This document shows, piece by piece, positions 9,539 to 17,536 of a stretch of DNA of 56,574 bases. This DNA comes from CAZJLP01 sp964546955. Its GTDB lineage: Bacteria; Verrucomicrobiota; Verrucomicrobiia; Opitutales; Opitutaceae. The notes below the pieces were generated by a model that saw only the letters and a list, made by a program, of their open reading frames with translations, had not been told where the DNA came from and searched no databases. The stretch is taken from positions 1 to 56,574 of the forward strand of contig CAZJLP010000033.1 of NCBI GenBank assembly GCA_964546955.1, read 5' to 3'. Position 1 is the stretch's first letter, and the number at the start of each line of letters is the position of its first letter. The position numbers and the translations under genes were made by a program.

Positions 9539-10963
9539 ATGAAAACAAAATTCCCAAAAAAACCCGTCTCAACCTCGGCCGTGACAGGAGGCATCGGCAT
9601 CCTGTGCGGCACGGATTTTTCTTCCGCAGCGGGCGTCGCGGCTGACGTGGCCACGGAGCTCGCTCGGCGGCTCGACGCACCCTTAACGCTCGCGCATGCG
9701 GTAGAGTTGCCCTCCGCGCTCAAGAACGATGCCAGAGCTGCCCGATGGCTCACTGCGGCCCGGAAGCGATGGCTGCGGGAGACCGCCGAAGTCAGTCGAA
9801 AGCGGGGCGTGGAGGTGCTGAAATCCTTATGCGTAGGCCGCGCGGACGAAGTTCTCGTCGAGAACGCTGCAGCAGACAATGCGCGGATGATCGTGATATC
9901 GTCGCTTGGCGACCGACGCCCCGGAAGATGGCTTCTCGGCAGCGTCGCGGAACGCACCGCGATGCGCGCAGAAACACCAACGCTGGTCCTCCGAAATGCG
10001 GAGCCAATTCGCGCCTGGCTGCGGGGCAAGAGGCCGCTCAAGGTTTTTGTGTGTTTCAATTTCACTGCCTCGGCGGAACTCGCGCTGCGTTGGACAAAGG
10101 CGCTCACGACAGTCGGGCCGTGCGAAGTTGTGCTCGGGTATGTGAACAACCCAGTCGACGACTACATGCGCGTCGGGGCGAGCGGGCGGGTCCCCTTCGA
10201 TGGGAACGCACCTGAAGTGCTTGCAATTCTTGAGCGGGACATGAAGGAACGAGCACGTGCCCACTTCGGCAACGCTCCGACCAAGTGCCGGATCGAAGAT
10301 CGCCCAGGTCGGGCGGACGAGCGGTTGGTTGAAATGGCCAAGGAAGAAGGCGCCGACCTTCTCGTGGTCGGTTCCCGGCAATACGATGGACTGCAGCGGC
10401 TGTGGAATACTTCCGTTTCACGTGGACTGCTCGGCAATTCGGTGACGAGTGTCGCGATAGTGCCGCTTGCGGCTGGAAAAATTCAACCGACCAAATTGCC
10501 TACGATGCGCCACGTGTTGGTGTCGACAGACTTTTCGGAAAGCAGCAACGCGGCAATTCCTCACGCCTATTCACTCGTGCGGGGAGGCGGTCTGGTGACC
10601 TTGCTGCATGTCGTCCCACCTCCACCCCGCGTGGTACTCGCAAACAGATCAACGAGCTCTGCGCGGCTCAAGGCCGACGCCGAAGTTGCGCCCAAGGACG
10701 CACACGAGGTCGCCGCGAAGCTGCGGGCGCTTGTGCCAGCTGATGCTGAACGACTCGGGATACATACCCAGGTGAAGGTCGTTTCGAACTGTCAGGTGGG
10801 ACTGGCTATCGCCCAAACAGCGGAACGTCTGGGTGTGGACGTCGTGTGTTTCGCGAGTCGGGGCCGCTCTGGCTTGAGCAAGCTATTGCTGGGTTCGGTC
10901 GCGGAAGACGTAATTGCGCGGGTGCGACGCCCCGTTTTTGTCGTTCGCTCACCACCATGCTAA
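9539..10963 (+). CDS. Universal stress protein with three UspA domains
   Basis: About 474 residues from ATG 9539 (GTG 9530 is an alternative in the same frame). Three consecutive UspA-like domains can be read. Domain 1 (about 20-155) starts ILCGTDFSSAAG and ends SLGDRRPGRWLLGSVAER...TPTLVLR. Domain 2 (about 168-310) starts LKVFVCFNFTASAELALRWT and ends VGSRQYDGLQRLW..SVAIVP. Domain 3 (about 325-474) starts RHVLVSTDFSESSNAAIPHA and ends SRGRSGLSKLLLGSVAEDV...PVFVVR. The G-x2-G-x9-G-[ST] nucleotide loop is intact in domain 3, close in domain 1 and lost in domain 2. UspA proteins are stress-induced cytoplasmic proteins, some ATP-binding. Most have one or two domains, so three is unusual. Confidence 0.9.
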   Translation: MKTKFPKKPVSTSAVTGGIGILCGTDFSSAAGVAADVATELARRLDAPLTLAHAVELPSALKNDARAARWLTAARKRWLRETAEVSRKRGVEVLKSLCVGRADEVLVENAAADNARMIVISSLGDRRPGRWLLGSVAERTAMRAETPTLVLRNAEPIRAWLRGKRPLKVFVCFNFTASAELALRWTKALTTVGPCEVVLGYVNNPVDDYMRVGASGRVPFDGNAPEVLAILERDMKERARAHFGNAPTKCRIEDRPGRADERLVEMAKEEGADLLVVGSRQYDGLQRLWNTSVSRGLLGNSVTSVAIVPLAAGKIQPTKLPTMRHVLVSTDFSESSNAAIPHAYSLVRGGGLVTLLHVVPPPPRVVLANRSTSSARLKADAEVAPKDAHEVAAKLRALVPADAERLGIHTQVKVVSNCQVGLAIAQTAERLGVDVVCFASRGRSGLSKLLLGSVAEDVIARVRRPVFVVRSPPC

Positions 10964-11020
10964 GCTGACAGCCAGGAACGTGCCTTCGGCGCAGCCAAGT
11001 CGACTGAGCGGGCCGCACTG

Positions 11021-12010
11021 CTAAAGCCAACGCTTATATTTAAATACCACGTACGGGACCACGCCGGCGATAAGCATCAACAAAAGCGACAGAGGGTATC
11101 CCCACGCCCACCTTAGTTCTGGCATGTGCTGGAAGTTCATGCCGTAGATGCTTGCGACCAATGTCGGCGGCAGCAGCACGACAGCCAACACGGAGAACAG
11201 CTTGATGATTTTGTTCTGCTGGCTGTTGATCACATTCTGGTCGCTGCTGATTCGACCCAAGGTGGCGTCCAGGATAAACGTAACCTTGCTCGATACGAAG
11301 TTGGCATGATCTGCGAGTGCGATGACGTCTTTGCCGGTTATCCGCCAATAGTCATCCACTTGCTCCTGGCCCAGATTTCCGCACGCTTCGGTGAAAAAGC
11401 CATGCATACGCCGGAGACTGACAAGGCTCTCTCGCGCGTTCGCGGTTCGGACCCCATTTTGGCCGATGCGCTTCAACAATTCATTGAAATCAACGGCACC
11501 CGGTTCGCGGATCTCGCCCATGAAAATTGTGCCGGAGAGATCGTTTAGGTCGGTTGCCGTGAACTCAAGGATATCGGCGATGCGATCCACGATCTCGTCA
11601 AACAAACCGAGAAGAATTTTCTGAGGCGTTTGGAACAGTTCAGGGTTGCGCTCCAATCGAATGGCAAAGCCCTTGAACGGCATGGGATCGTCGAAACGGA
11701 GCGTGACAAGCCGGTCCTGACGATACGCGAATGTCACGGGAGTCGTCGTCGAATACGGATTCGCCGCCCTAACCATAATGGTCGCGGTCATGAACAGCGT
11801 ACGGCTTTCGACGTACAGCCGACTGGAGACTTCGATTTCTTGAGCTTCGTTTCGCGTCGGCAGCGAGAACTGCTCCAATGCTTCGACGGCTTTGATTTCA
11901 TCTGACGTGGGATTGAGAAGGTCGATCCAAACGGCGTCCTCCCAGTTTTCCGCCGACAAGTTCGCCACCTCGGCGGCTCGACCCGTCTTTTTGTTATAGA
12001 TCTTGATCAT
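11021..12010 (-). CDS. corA: CorA-family magnesium/cobalt channel
   Basis: The 329-residue protein has the acidic, helical cytoplasmic domain of CorA (EDAVWIDLLNPTSDEIKAVE, the long stalk helix around NARESLVSLRRMHGF) and the two C-terminal membrane helices. The pore signature SIYGMNFQHMPEL includes the invariant GMN, and the protein ends with the usual basic tail FKYKRW. CorA forms a pentameric inner-membrane channel for Mg2+ (also Co2+, Ni2+). The length is normal. It is divergently arranged with the LysR regulator gene at 12313. Confidence 0.95.
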   Translation of the reverse strand: MIKIYNKKTGRAAEVANLSAENWEDAVWIDLLNPTSDEIKAVEALEQFSLPTRNEAQEIEVSSRLYVESRTLFMTATIMVRAANPYSTTTPVTFAYRQDRLVTLRFDDPMPFKGFAIRLERNPELFQTPQKILLGLFDEIVDRIADILEFTATDLNDLSGTIFMGEIREPGAVDFNELLKRIGQNGVRTANARESLVSLRRMHGFFTEACGNLGQEQVDDYWRITGKDVIALADHANFVSSKVTFILDATLGRISSDQNVINSQQNKIIKLFSVLAVVLLPPTLVASIYGMNFQHMPELRWAWGYPLSLLLMLIAGVVPYVVFKYKRWL

Positions 12011-12312
12011 GAATCAGGGACCTCTCCATTCCGAAAGTAGGGCTGGCTAGCGCAGTGATGACGGAGCGAAAAGCTGTCGGTGTCGGCCCGACTTGGCGAG
12101 CACGCAAACCGTCGCTCACTGCAGACGGCTGCCAACGGGGAAAAATTCACAGCGTGTACGCAAATCCTGCCCTTGGTTGAGTTGGCGGCTGATCGTGGCA
12201 CTACGATACCTGTTTCGTGCCTCCCCGAACACGGCGGAGCCCGCATGTACTGCATGCGAACGGTGCATGGCCCGGCTTGCGTTGTTTCATGCGCGGTTCA
12301 CGATAGGACGAC
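12011..12312. other. Divergent intergenic region between corA and the LysR gene
   Basis: About 300 bp that must hold both divergent promoters. No clear protein frame or RNA gene is seen. Such regions normally carry LysR binding sites (T-N11-A type), but I cannot single one out by eye. Confidence 0.4.
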
Positions 12313-13224
12313 GTGAATCTCGACCTTCTGCGTTCGTTCTTCGCAATCTCCGAATTTGGAAGCTTGAGCAAGGCAGCCGAACAGTTGCACGTCTCACAGT
12401 CCACGCTTACACGGCAGGTCCAAGCGCTGGAAACGGAGATAGGAGGTCCACTCTTCGAGCGTGGCCACGGCGGGGTTGCCTTGACGGCCGCGGGACACGC
12501 GCTGCTCGAAGGCATGCGACCTGTGGTAGCACGAGCGGATATTGTCATTTCCGAAACTCGGAAAGTGGCGCGCGGCCAGAGTGCGTCATTGCGTATCGGT
12601 TATCTCATGTCGGCAGCCAGCGAGTATCTGAATCCGGCGCTTGCCGCACTGCGACGGTCGCACCCTGAAACGAAGGTTCGGCTGGTCGACCTTTCGCCCG
12701 GTGATCAGATCAATGCACTGCGTCGAGGTGAACTCGACGTCGTGGTGCTGGGAAACATCAATGCGGCGGTCGCGCGTGAATTCTTCGTGAGACGGATCGC
12801 GACCTTACCTGTGGTTGTTGCCCTTCCCGAGAGCCACGCGCTCGCGGCGGAGGACAATATCGCGCTCGCCGAATTACGGCGGGAGGTGTTCGTGGGCGCG
12901 GATCCGGAGGATATTCCCGCCTTCAACACTTGGCTTATCCAGCTTTGTCGCCGGGCGCGGTTTCGGCCGAAAATTGTAGAGAACGCAAAGGGCCTCACCC
13001 ACACGCTTTCTCTCCTGGTTGCCGAGAACGCAGTGACGCTGCTCCCCGGCTTAGTGTCAAAGTTCAAGGTGCCAGGAGTGACCTTTCGTCCCCTTTCGAC
13101 CCCAGCGGTGAAATGGGACCTCCAAGTCGCATGGCAGCGCGGGAAAATTGCAGAGCCGGTGCGAGAACTGGTGGACCTGCTGACCAAAAATTGGCGCGCC
13201 GCGAAAGAAGCACGCGGTTCCTGA
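12313..13224 (+). CDS. LysR-family transcriptional regulator
   Basis: 303 residues from a GTG start at 12313 with AGGA a few bases upstream. The N-terminal winged helix-turn-helix is typical (LRSFFAISEFGSLSKAAEQLHVSQSTLTRQVQALE, then PLFERGHGGVALTAAG). The rest is the two-lobed periplasmic-binding-protein-like effector domain, beginning SLRIGYLMSAASEYLNPALAALR. LysR proteins usually control the divergent gene, here corA. The effector is unknown; the effector domain resembles the CynR/HcaR-type aromatic or small-acid sensors only in a general way. Confidence 0.92.
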   Translation: MNLDLLRSFFAISEFGSLSKAAEQLHVSQSTLTRQVQALETEIGGPLFERGHGGVALTAAGHALLEGMRPVVARADIVISETRKVARGQSASLRIGYLMSAASEYLNPALAALRRSHPETKVRLVDLSPGDQINALRRGELDVVVLGNINAAVAREFFVRRIATLPVVVALPESHALAAEDNIALAELRREVFVGADPEDIPAFNTWLIQLCRRARFRPKIVENAKGLTHTLSLLVAENAVTLLPGLVSKFKVPGVTFRPLSTPAVKWDLQVAWQRGKIAEPVRELVDLLTKNWRAAKEARGS

Positions 13225-14143
13225 GCGTGCCATTCTTCCAGTCTAGAGGGGCGCGCCGGGCGGTCGTTAGGCAATACAGGTTCGCCTGGTCGGGCGCAGA
13301 TACCGTTGGCGATGCTCCTGAAACGGGGGAAGTTGGTCCTTTTCTCGGCGCAGTCTAACACCTGAAACAAGGGGGCCTACTGCGTCTTTCGGCCACGCAG
13401 CCATGCGTGTTGCGCATACGTCTGTTTCGATCGTCGCAGTGGCCGTGATGCTCGGGACACGTTAAGCTCTTGGCATGAACTCAACGTTTTTTTGTCAACA
13501 TCAACCCAACTCCACAGTCCGACGAAGCAAGTGGTTCTCGCCCGCATTCGACAGTGTGCCTGCGATAAAGGCGCGGGCACTGGAGCGTTGGGAAAACGAG
13601 GGTGGCAAGATTCCGGAGTTACTGGTGCGGCCCCTACCGGTTTTTCTCGCGCCGTCCGCAGCCGCGACAGGCCCTCGATCGTGATAACGTGAGAACGCGG
13701 TCCTCTTCAGCGAGAGGCGCGTTGGTCTGGGAATCGTCTGCTTACCGGGGCGTGGCTAGGTACGCGTCTTAGATGATGCTTATGGGTCAATTAGCACGGG
13801 ATACAGGAAGCCTGACTCATGTTCGCCATCGGCCAATCTTTACCTGTTTGCACCCCCTGGGTAACGATTAGCTCATGCTGAGGCCTACAGGCAATCGGTC
13901 GGTCTTGCATGTATTGGACTCCCCGCATGATACGCAGATATTCGACACGTCATTGGCAAGGCGAAACTATACCTAGCCGGACAATGAGGCGATAAAACCT
14001 CATTCGCCGCAAACAAAGCAGGTAGAAATTCACCCGGGCCAGACGAAACGACGGCAATCGTTCACGCCGAACCCGCGATTTGACCGCGCGCAGCCTTCCG
14101 AATTTTTGCGTCCTTGCGATCACAGCATCGTCTTAAAGGGCGT
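13225..14143. other. Long intergenic region before the arsenic operon
   Basis: About 920 bp between the LysR gene and arsM. It contains one possible small gene (13475-13684). The right part (13700-14143) shows no protein-like frame. A small perfect hairpin AATGAGG/CCTCATT with an 8-nt loop lies at 13983-14004, about 140 bp before arsM. It lacks a T-run on either side, so it is not an obvious terminator. Confidence 0.4.
13475..13684 (+). CDS. Possible small protein of unknown function (69 aa)
   Basis: An ATG-initiated frame of 69 codons with a hydrophilic centre (KARALERWENEGGKIPEL) between low-complexity ends. The central helix resembles short unannotated proteins I associate with soil bacteria, but I cannot name a family. 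No signal peptide or membrane segment, and the ribosome site is weak. It may be spurious; it is listed because this 900-bp gap has no other gene. Confidence 0.35.
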   Translation: MNSTFFCQHQPNSTVRRSKWFSPAFDSVPAIKARALERWENEGGKIPELLVRPLPVFLAPSAAATGPRS

Positions 14144-15010
14144 ATGAAACAATCCACACTCGATCCAGACACCATTCGGCAGGAAGTACGTCGGCACTAC
14201 GGCGCAATCGCTGAGAGCGAATCTTTCCCGTCCGACAACCGAAACGATGCCTGTTGCAGCAACCGAACTTCCGGCAGCGGACGATCCAACGATGGTTGCT
14301 GCGGGCATGCGGGACAGGCACGGACACTCGGTTATGGAGACGCCGACCTCGCTCATACTCCCGAAGGCTCCAATCTTGGACTGGGATGCGGGAATCCGGT
14401 GGCGTTAGCCTCCCTGGCCCCCGGACAAACAGTCCTGGACCTCGGCGCTGGCGCGGGTTTCGACGCCTTCATCGCCGCTCGTGCCGTCGGTGCTGGGGGT
14501 TTTGTCGTCGGTGTCGATATGACCCCGGAGATGGTCAACAAAGCACGCGCCAACGCGAAAAAAGGCGGTTACTCGAACGTCGAGTTTCGGCTCGGCGAGA
14601 TCGAAGCGCTCCCCGTGGCCGACAAATCGGTCGATGTGATCATCTCAAATTGCGTGATCAACCTCGTTCCCGACAAGCGGAGCGTCTACCGCGAGGCTTT
14701 CCGCGTGCTCAAGCCCGGCGGGCGGATTGCTGTTTCCGATGTCGTGGCGCGCGAAGTTCTGGCCGATGACGTTAAAAACGATTTGGCATTGCACAGCGGG
14801 TGTCTGGCCGGAGCCACACCCGAGGCGGACCTCCAGACGATTTTACAGGAGGCGGGCTTCGTCGACGTGTCCATTCGCGAGAAGTTTAACAGCGTAGAAG
14901 TAATAACGAGTTGGGAATCGAAACGAGGGTTTGAATCGAAAGTTTTTGCGGCCGAGGTCACCGCCAGCAAGCCTGTTGCTGCCTGCTGCGGTCCAGAATG
15001 CTGCTCGTAG
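14144..15010 (+). CDS. arsM: Arsenite S-adenosylmethionine methyltransferase ArsM
   Basis: 288 residues from ATG 14144, preceded by AAAGGG. The N-terminal part carries paired cysteines (DACCSN, DGCCGH) used by many ArsM proteins. The SAM-binding Rossmann domain follows: TVLDLGAGAGFDAFIAA (motif I), VVGVDMTPEMV and VDVIISNCVINLVPDK, where the Cys of SNCVINL is the conserved As(III) ligand; a second one is in ALHSGCLAGA. The C-terminus is Cys-rich (ACCGPECCS). ArsM methylates arsenite stepwise to mono-, di- and trimethylarsenicals in the cytoplasm. It heads a plus-strand arsenic operon and the next gene starts 10 bp later. The TTG frame start at 14114 is less likely. Confidence 0.95.
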   Translation: MKQSTLDPDTIRQEVRRHYGAIAESESFPSDNRNDACCSNRTSGSGRSNDGCCGHAGQARTLGYGDADLAHTPEGSNLGLGCGNPVALASLAPGQTVLDLGAGAGFDAFIAARAVGAGGFVVGVDMTPEMVNKARANAKKGGYSNVEFRLGEIEALPVADKSVDVIISNCVINLVPDKRSVYREAFRVLKPGGRIAVSDVVAREVLADDVKNDLALHSGCLAGATPEADLQTILQEAGFVDVSIREKFNSVEVITSWESKRGFESKVFAAEVTASKPVAACCGPECCS

Positions 15011-15020
15011 GCCCGCCCAT

Positions 15021-15440
15021 ATGTCACCTCACGTCCGCCCGATGACTACGTCCGACATTCCGGCCGCGCGCGCCCTGTGGGCGGAAACCGAAGGCGTGGA
15101 ACTCTGTGAAGGTGACAATCCCGATGAACTGGAGCGATATCTCCGGCGTAATCCGGGAACCAGCATGGCTGCATTCGAAAGTGGGCGCCTGGTCGGCGCC
15201 CTTCTTGCCGGTCACGATGGACGACGTGGTTTCATCTATCACTTGGCGGTATCCCGCGATCGTCGTCGGACGGGATTGGGCAAAACGCTCGTGGATTATT
15301 CGGTGGCTGCTCTGAAGGCGGTCGGCGTCGTCCGCGTGCTTCTGCTTGTATCTTTGGACAATTTCGAAGGCCAAAGATTTTGGACCCGCCAGGGATGGGC
15401 GGCTCTCACCTCGGCTCAAGCAATGGGCAAAGACCTATGA
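15021..15440 (+). CDS. GNAT-family N-acetyltransferase (YpeA-like)
   Basis: 139 residues from ATG 15021, 10 bp after arsM. A single GNAT domain: VRPMTTSDIPAARALWAETEGVEL at the front, the acetyl-CoA loop LAVSRDRRRTGLGKTLVDYS (R-x-x-G-x-G pattern), and LLVSLDNFEGQRFWTRQGW at the end. The frame and signature resemble YpeA-type acetyltransferases. Position inside the arsenic operon suggests detoxification of an arsenical amino compound or a regulatory acetylation, but this is inference; it does not look like the characterised arsinothricin acetyltransferase ArsN1. Its stop codon overlaps the sigma-factor start (ATGA). Confidence 0.85.
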   Translation: MSPHVRPMTTSDIPAARALWAETEGVELCEGDNPDELERYLRRNPGTSMAAFESGRLVGALLAGHDGRRGFIYHLAVSRDRRRTGLGKTLVDYSVAALKAVGVVRVLLLVSLDNFEGQRFWTRQGWAALTSAQAMGKDL

Positions 15441-16006
15441 AGCCCTCTCCCACCCTCCGATCGCCCAGTGCCAACGAGATCGAAATCCTGTGGAGAAATT
15501 TCGCCACGCCGCTCCGCAAGTTTTTGAGAGCGAGGACGCGATCAGAGGCCGATGGCGACGATCTCTTGCAAGATGTTTTTGTGCGCATTCAGCGGCGGCT
15601 GCCCGGATTGCACGACCCATCAAAGCTTCAGGGCTGGGTTTATCGCATCGCGCGGAATGTCGTGATCGACTACTATCGCGGCAGGCGGGAACACCTGCCT
15701 TATGCGGCTGAGCTGGAGCGCGCCGATCCCGAGGGCCGGGATGCCGTCGATCTGACGCGCGCCCTTCGGGGATTTGTCGCTTCGCTTCCCGCAGCGTACC
15801 GCGAGCCGCTTGTCCGGCATGAATTCCAGGGAGAGCCTCTGGGCGAAATCGCCGCCTCCTTGAATCTTTCGCTTACGGCAACGAAAAGTCGCGTCCGACG
15901 CGCCCGCATCATGCTGCGCGACATGCTGGATCGATGCTGCCGCTTCGAGTTCGATCGCCGGGGCAAAGTCATCGAGGCCACCCCGCGAACATCCTGCGAT
16001 TGCTAG
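15437..16006 (+). CDS. sigZ: SigZ-like ECF RNA polymerase sigma factor
   Basis: 189 residues, translationally coupled to the GNAT gene through ATGA at 15437. Region 2 is visible as LRKFLRARTRSEADGDDLLQDVFVRIQRRL and KLQGWVYRIARNVVIDYYR. Region 4 reads LPAAYREPLVRHEFQGEPLGEIAASLNLSLTATKSRVRRARIML. The C-terminal tail CCRFEFDRRGKVIEA is the hallmark of the SigZ family and the protein ends in SCDC. SigZ has no dedicated anti-sigma gene here. Placement between arsM and arsR suggests it directs polymerase to arsenic or related stress promoters, with the Cys-rich tail as a possible sensor; both are inference. Confidence 0.88.
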   Translation: MKPSPTLRSPSANEIEILWRNFATPLRKFLRARTRSEADGDDLLQDVFVRIQRRLPGLHDPSKLQGWVYRIARNVVIDYYRGRREHLPYAAELERADPEGRDAVDLTRALRGFVASLPAAYREPLVRHEFQGEPLGEIAASLNLSLTATKSRVRRARIMLRDMLDRCCRFEFDRRGKVIEATPRTSCDC

Positions 16007-16068
16007 ACTTCTGCAGCCGGAAACGCTCGTGCTCCCCAAGCCATTTCCTGGGTCGCTAAACTGTGACA

Positions 16069-16088
16069 ATATACGTGTTGCGGTATAT
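16069..16088. promoter_or_regulatory. Probable ArsR operator upstream of arsR
   Basis: A 20-bp inverted repeat, ATATAC-N8-GTATAT, with perfect 6-bp arms, lies about 25 bp before the arsR start codon. AT-rich dyads of this size and place are typical autorepression sites of the ArsR/SmtB family. It falls in the 106-bp gap between sigZ and arsR, so it would control arsR-gap-arsJ rather than arsM. Confidence 0.55.
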
Positions 16089-16112
16089 CCTTGGCCCGGT
16101 ATCTGGTCGCGC

Positions 16113-16505
16113 ATGGACCTTGTGAACATCTACCAGTGCTTCTGCGACAGAACACGGTTGCGCATCATTCACCTGCTCTGCTCCGGGCCTCTCTGCGTGA
16201 GTCATTTTCAAGAAATCCTGGGCGAATCTCAGGTGAAGATTTCCAAGCATCTCAGCTATCTGAAAGCTCATGGACTGGTCGAAGTCACGCGTGAAGCAAG
16301 CTGGAGGGTCTACCGCTTGCCCAAGAATGCTCCTTCCGAACTGAAGACCAACCTTGCCTGCCTCCAAGACTGCGCGGCTGAAGACGGAATATTTCGCAGG
16401 GATGCCGAGAAGCTTAAGCGCCTCCGAGCGAAGTTCGAAAAAGACAGTCCGATTTGCTCCGTCCCCTCCTCCGCGCGCGACAAGCAGCTTAACTGTGACT
16501 GCTAG
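16113..16505 (+). CDS. arsR: ArsR-family metalloregulator
   Basis: 130 residues from ATG 16113. The winged helix-turn-helix is typical: DRTRLRIIHLLCSGPLCVSHFQEILGES, recognition helix QVKISKHLSYLKAHGLV, wing TREASWRVYRL. The E. coli-type ELCVCDL arsenic site is not present; only one Cys remains there (Cys28). Candidate As(III) ligands are Cys83 and Cys87 (CLQDC) and the C-terminal CDC (128, 130), as in ArsR types where the site sits after the DNA-binding domain. An upstream frame extension to 16029 crosses the operator, so 16113 is preferred. It represses itself and probably gap-arsJ, starting 20 bp later. Confidence 0.9.
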   Translation: MDLVNIYQCFCDRTRLRIIHLLCSGPLCVSHFQEILGESQVKISKHLSYLKAHGLVEVTREASWRVYRLPKNAPSELKTNLACLQDCAAEDGIFRRDAEKLKRLRAKFEKDSPICSVPSSARDKQLNCDC

Positions 16506-16525
16506 TCAGCAGAACCGCTTTTCTC

Positions 16526-17536
16526 ATGAAGAAAACCCGCATTGGAATCAATGGTTTCGGACGAATGGGCCGGCTCGTGTACCGAGCCGCCTGGAACTGG
16601 CCGGAGTTCGACTGGGCCCTCGTCAATGAAATCAAAGGTGGACCCGAGTGCGCCGCCCATTTGCTGAATTTCGACTCTTTGCAGGGACGGTGGTCGCAGC
16701 AGGCAAAGGCCGACGGCAACGCGATTGAAGTCAGCGGACACAAGATCGGATTCACGGAGGCGCCGAAGCCCGGCGATGTCCCCTGGTCGGATCACGGCGT
16801 GGACATCGTTCTCGAGTGCAGCGGTAAGTTTCGCAAGCCCGAGGAACTGGCGATCTATTTCGAACGCGGGGTGAAAAAGGTGATTGTCGCAGCGCCGGTC
16901 AAAGGTGAAGCGCAGAATTTCGTGATGGGCGTCAATGACACGCTCTACGACCCCGCAAAACACCGGTTGCTGACAAACGCGTCCTGCACCACCAATTGCC
17001 TCGCACCGATCGTCAAGGTCGTGCACGAGGGAATCGGCATCGAGAATGGCGTGATCACCACGATCCACGATGCGACCAACACACAGAGCATCGTCGACAA
17101 ACCGGACAAAGACCTGCGCCGGGCGCGCGCGGCCGGTCTTTCGTTGATCCCGACCACGACCGGCTCGGCAACCGCCATCGGAATGATTTATCCCGAACTC
17201 TCGGGGAAGCTCAACGGACACGCCGTCCGGGTGCCGCTGCTCAACGCCTCGTTGACCGACTGCGTCTTCAAGGTGAAGCGCAAGACCAGCGCCGGCGAAA
17301 TCAATAAACTTCTAAAGGACGCCGCCGACGGGCCCCTGCGTGGCATCCTGGGCTTCGAAGAACGGCCCTTGGTCTCGATTGACTTCAAGGGAGACCCGCA
17401 TTCGGCCGTGATTGACGCACCGTCCACCCTGGTGGTCGACGACACTTTGGTGAAGATCTACGCTTGGTACGACAACGAATGGGGCTACGTGAATCGGATG
17501 GCTGAACTCGCGCGCAAGGTCGCGGCATCGTTGTGA
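16526..17536 (+). CDS. gapdh: ArsJ-associated glyceraldehyde-3-phosphate dehydrogenase
   Basis: 336 residues, complete GAPDH. NAD loop RIGINGFGRMGRLVYRAA, catalytic SCTTNCLAP with the active-site Cys, TIHDATNTQSIVDKPDKDLRRARAA, and the C-terminal WYDNEWGYVNRM. Its place directly before arsJ, with the two genes overlapping by GTGA, marks it as the arsenic type. With arsenate in place of phosphate it would make 1-arseno-3-phosphoglycerate, which ArsJ exports; the product then falls apart to arsenate outside the cell. It starts 20 bp after arsR and should be under ArsR control. It could also serve in ordinary glycolysis, but the neighbourhood argues for a dedicated copy. Confidence 0.93.
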   Translation: MKKTRIGINGFGRMGRLVYRAAWNWPEFDWALVNEIKGGPECAAHLLNFDSLQGRWSQQAKADGNAIEVSGHKIGFTEAPKPGDVPWSDHGVDIVLECSGKFRKPEELAIYFERGVKKVIVAAPVKGEAQNFVMGVNDTLYDPAKHRLLTNASCTTNCLAPIVKVVHEGIGIENGVITTIHDATNTQSIVDKPDKDLRRARAAGLSLIPTTTGSATAIGMIYPELSGKLNGHAVRVPLLNASLTDCVFKVKRKTSAGEINKLLKDAADGPLRGILGFEERPLVSIDFKGDPHSAVIDAPSTLVVDDTLVKIYAWYDNEWGYVNRMAELARKVAASL

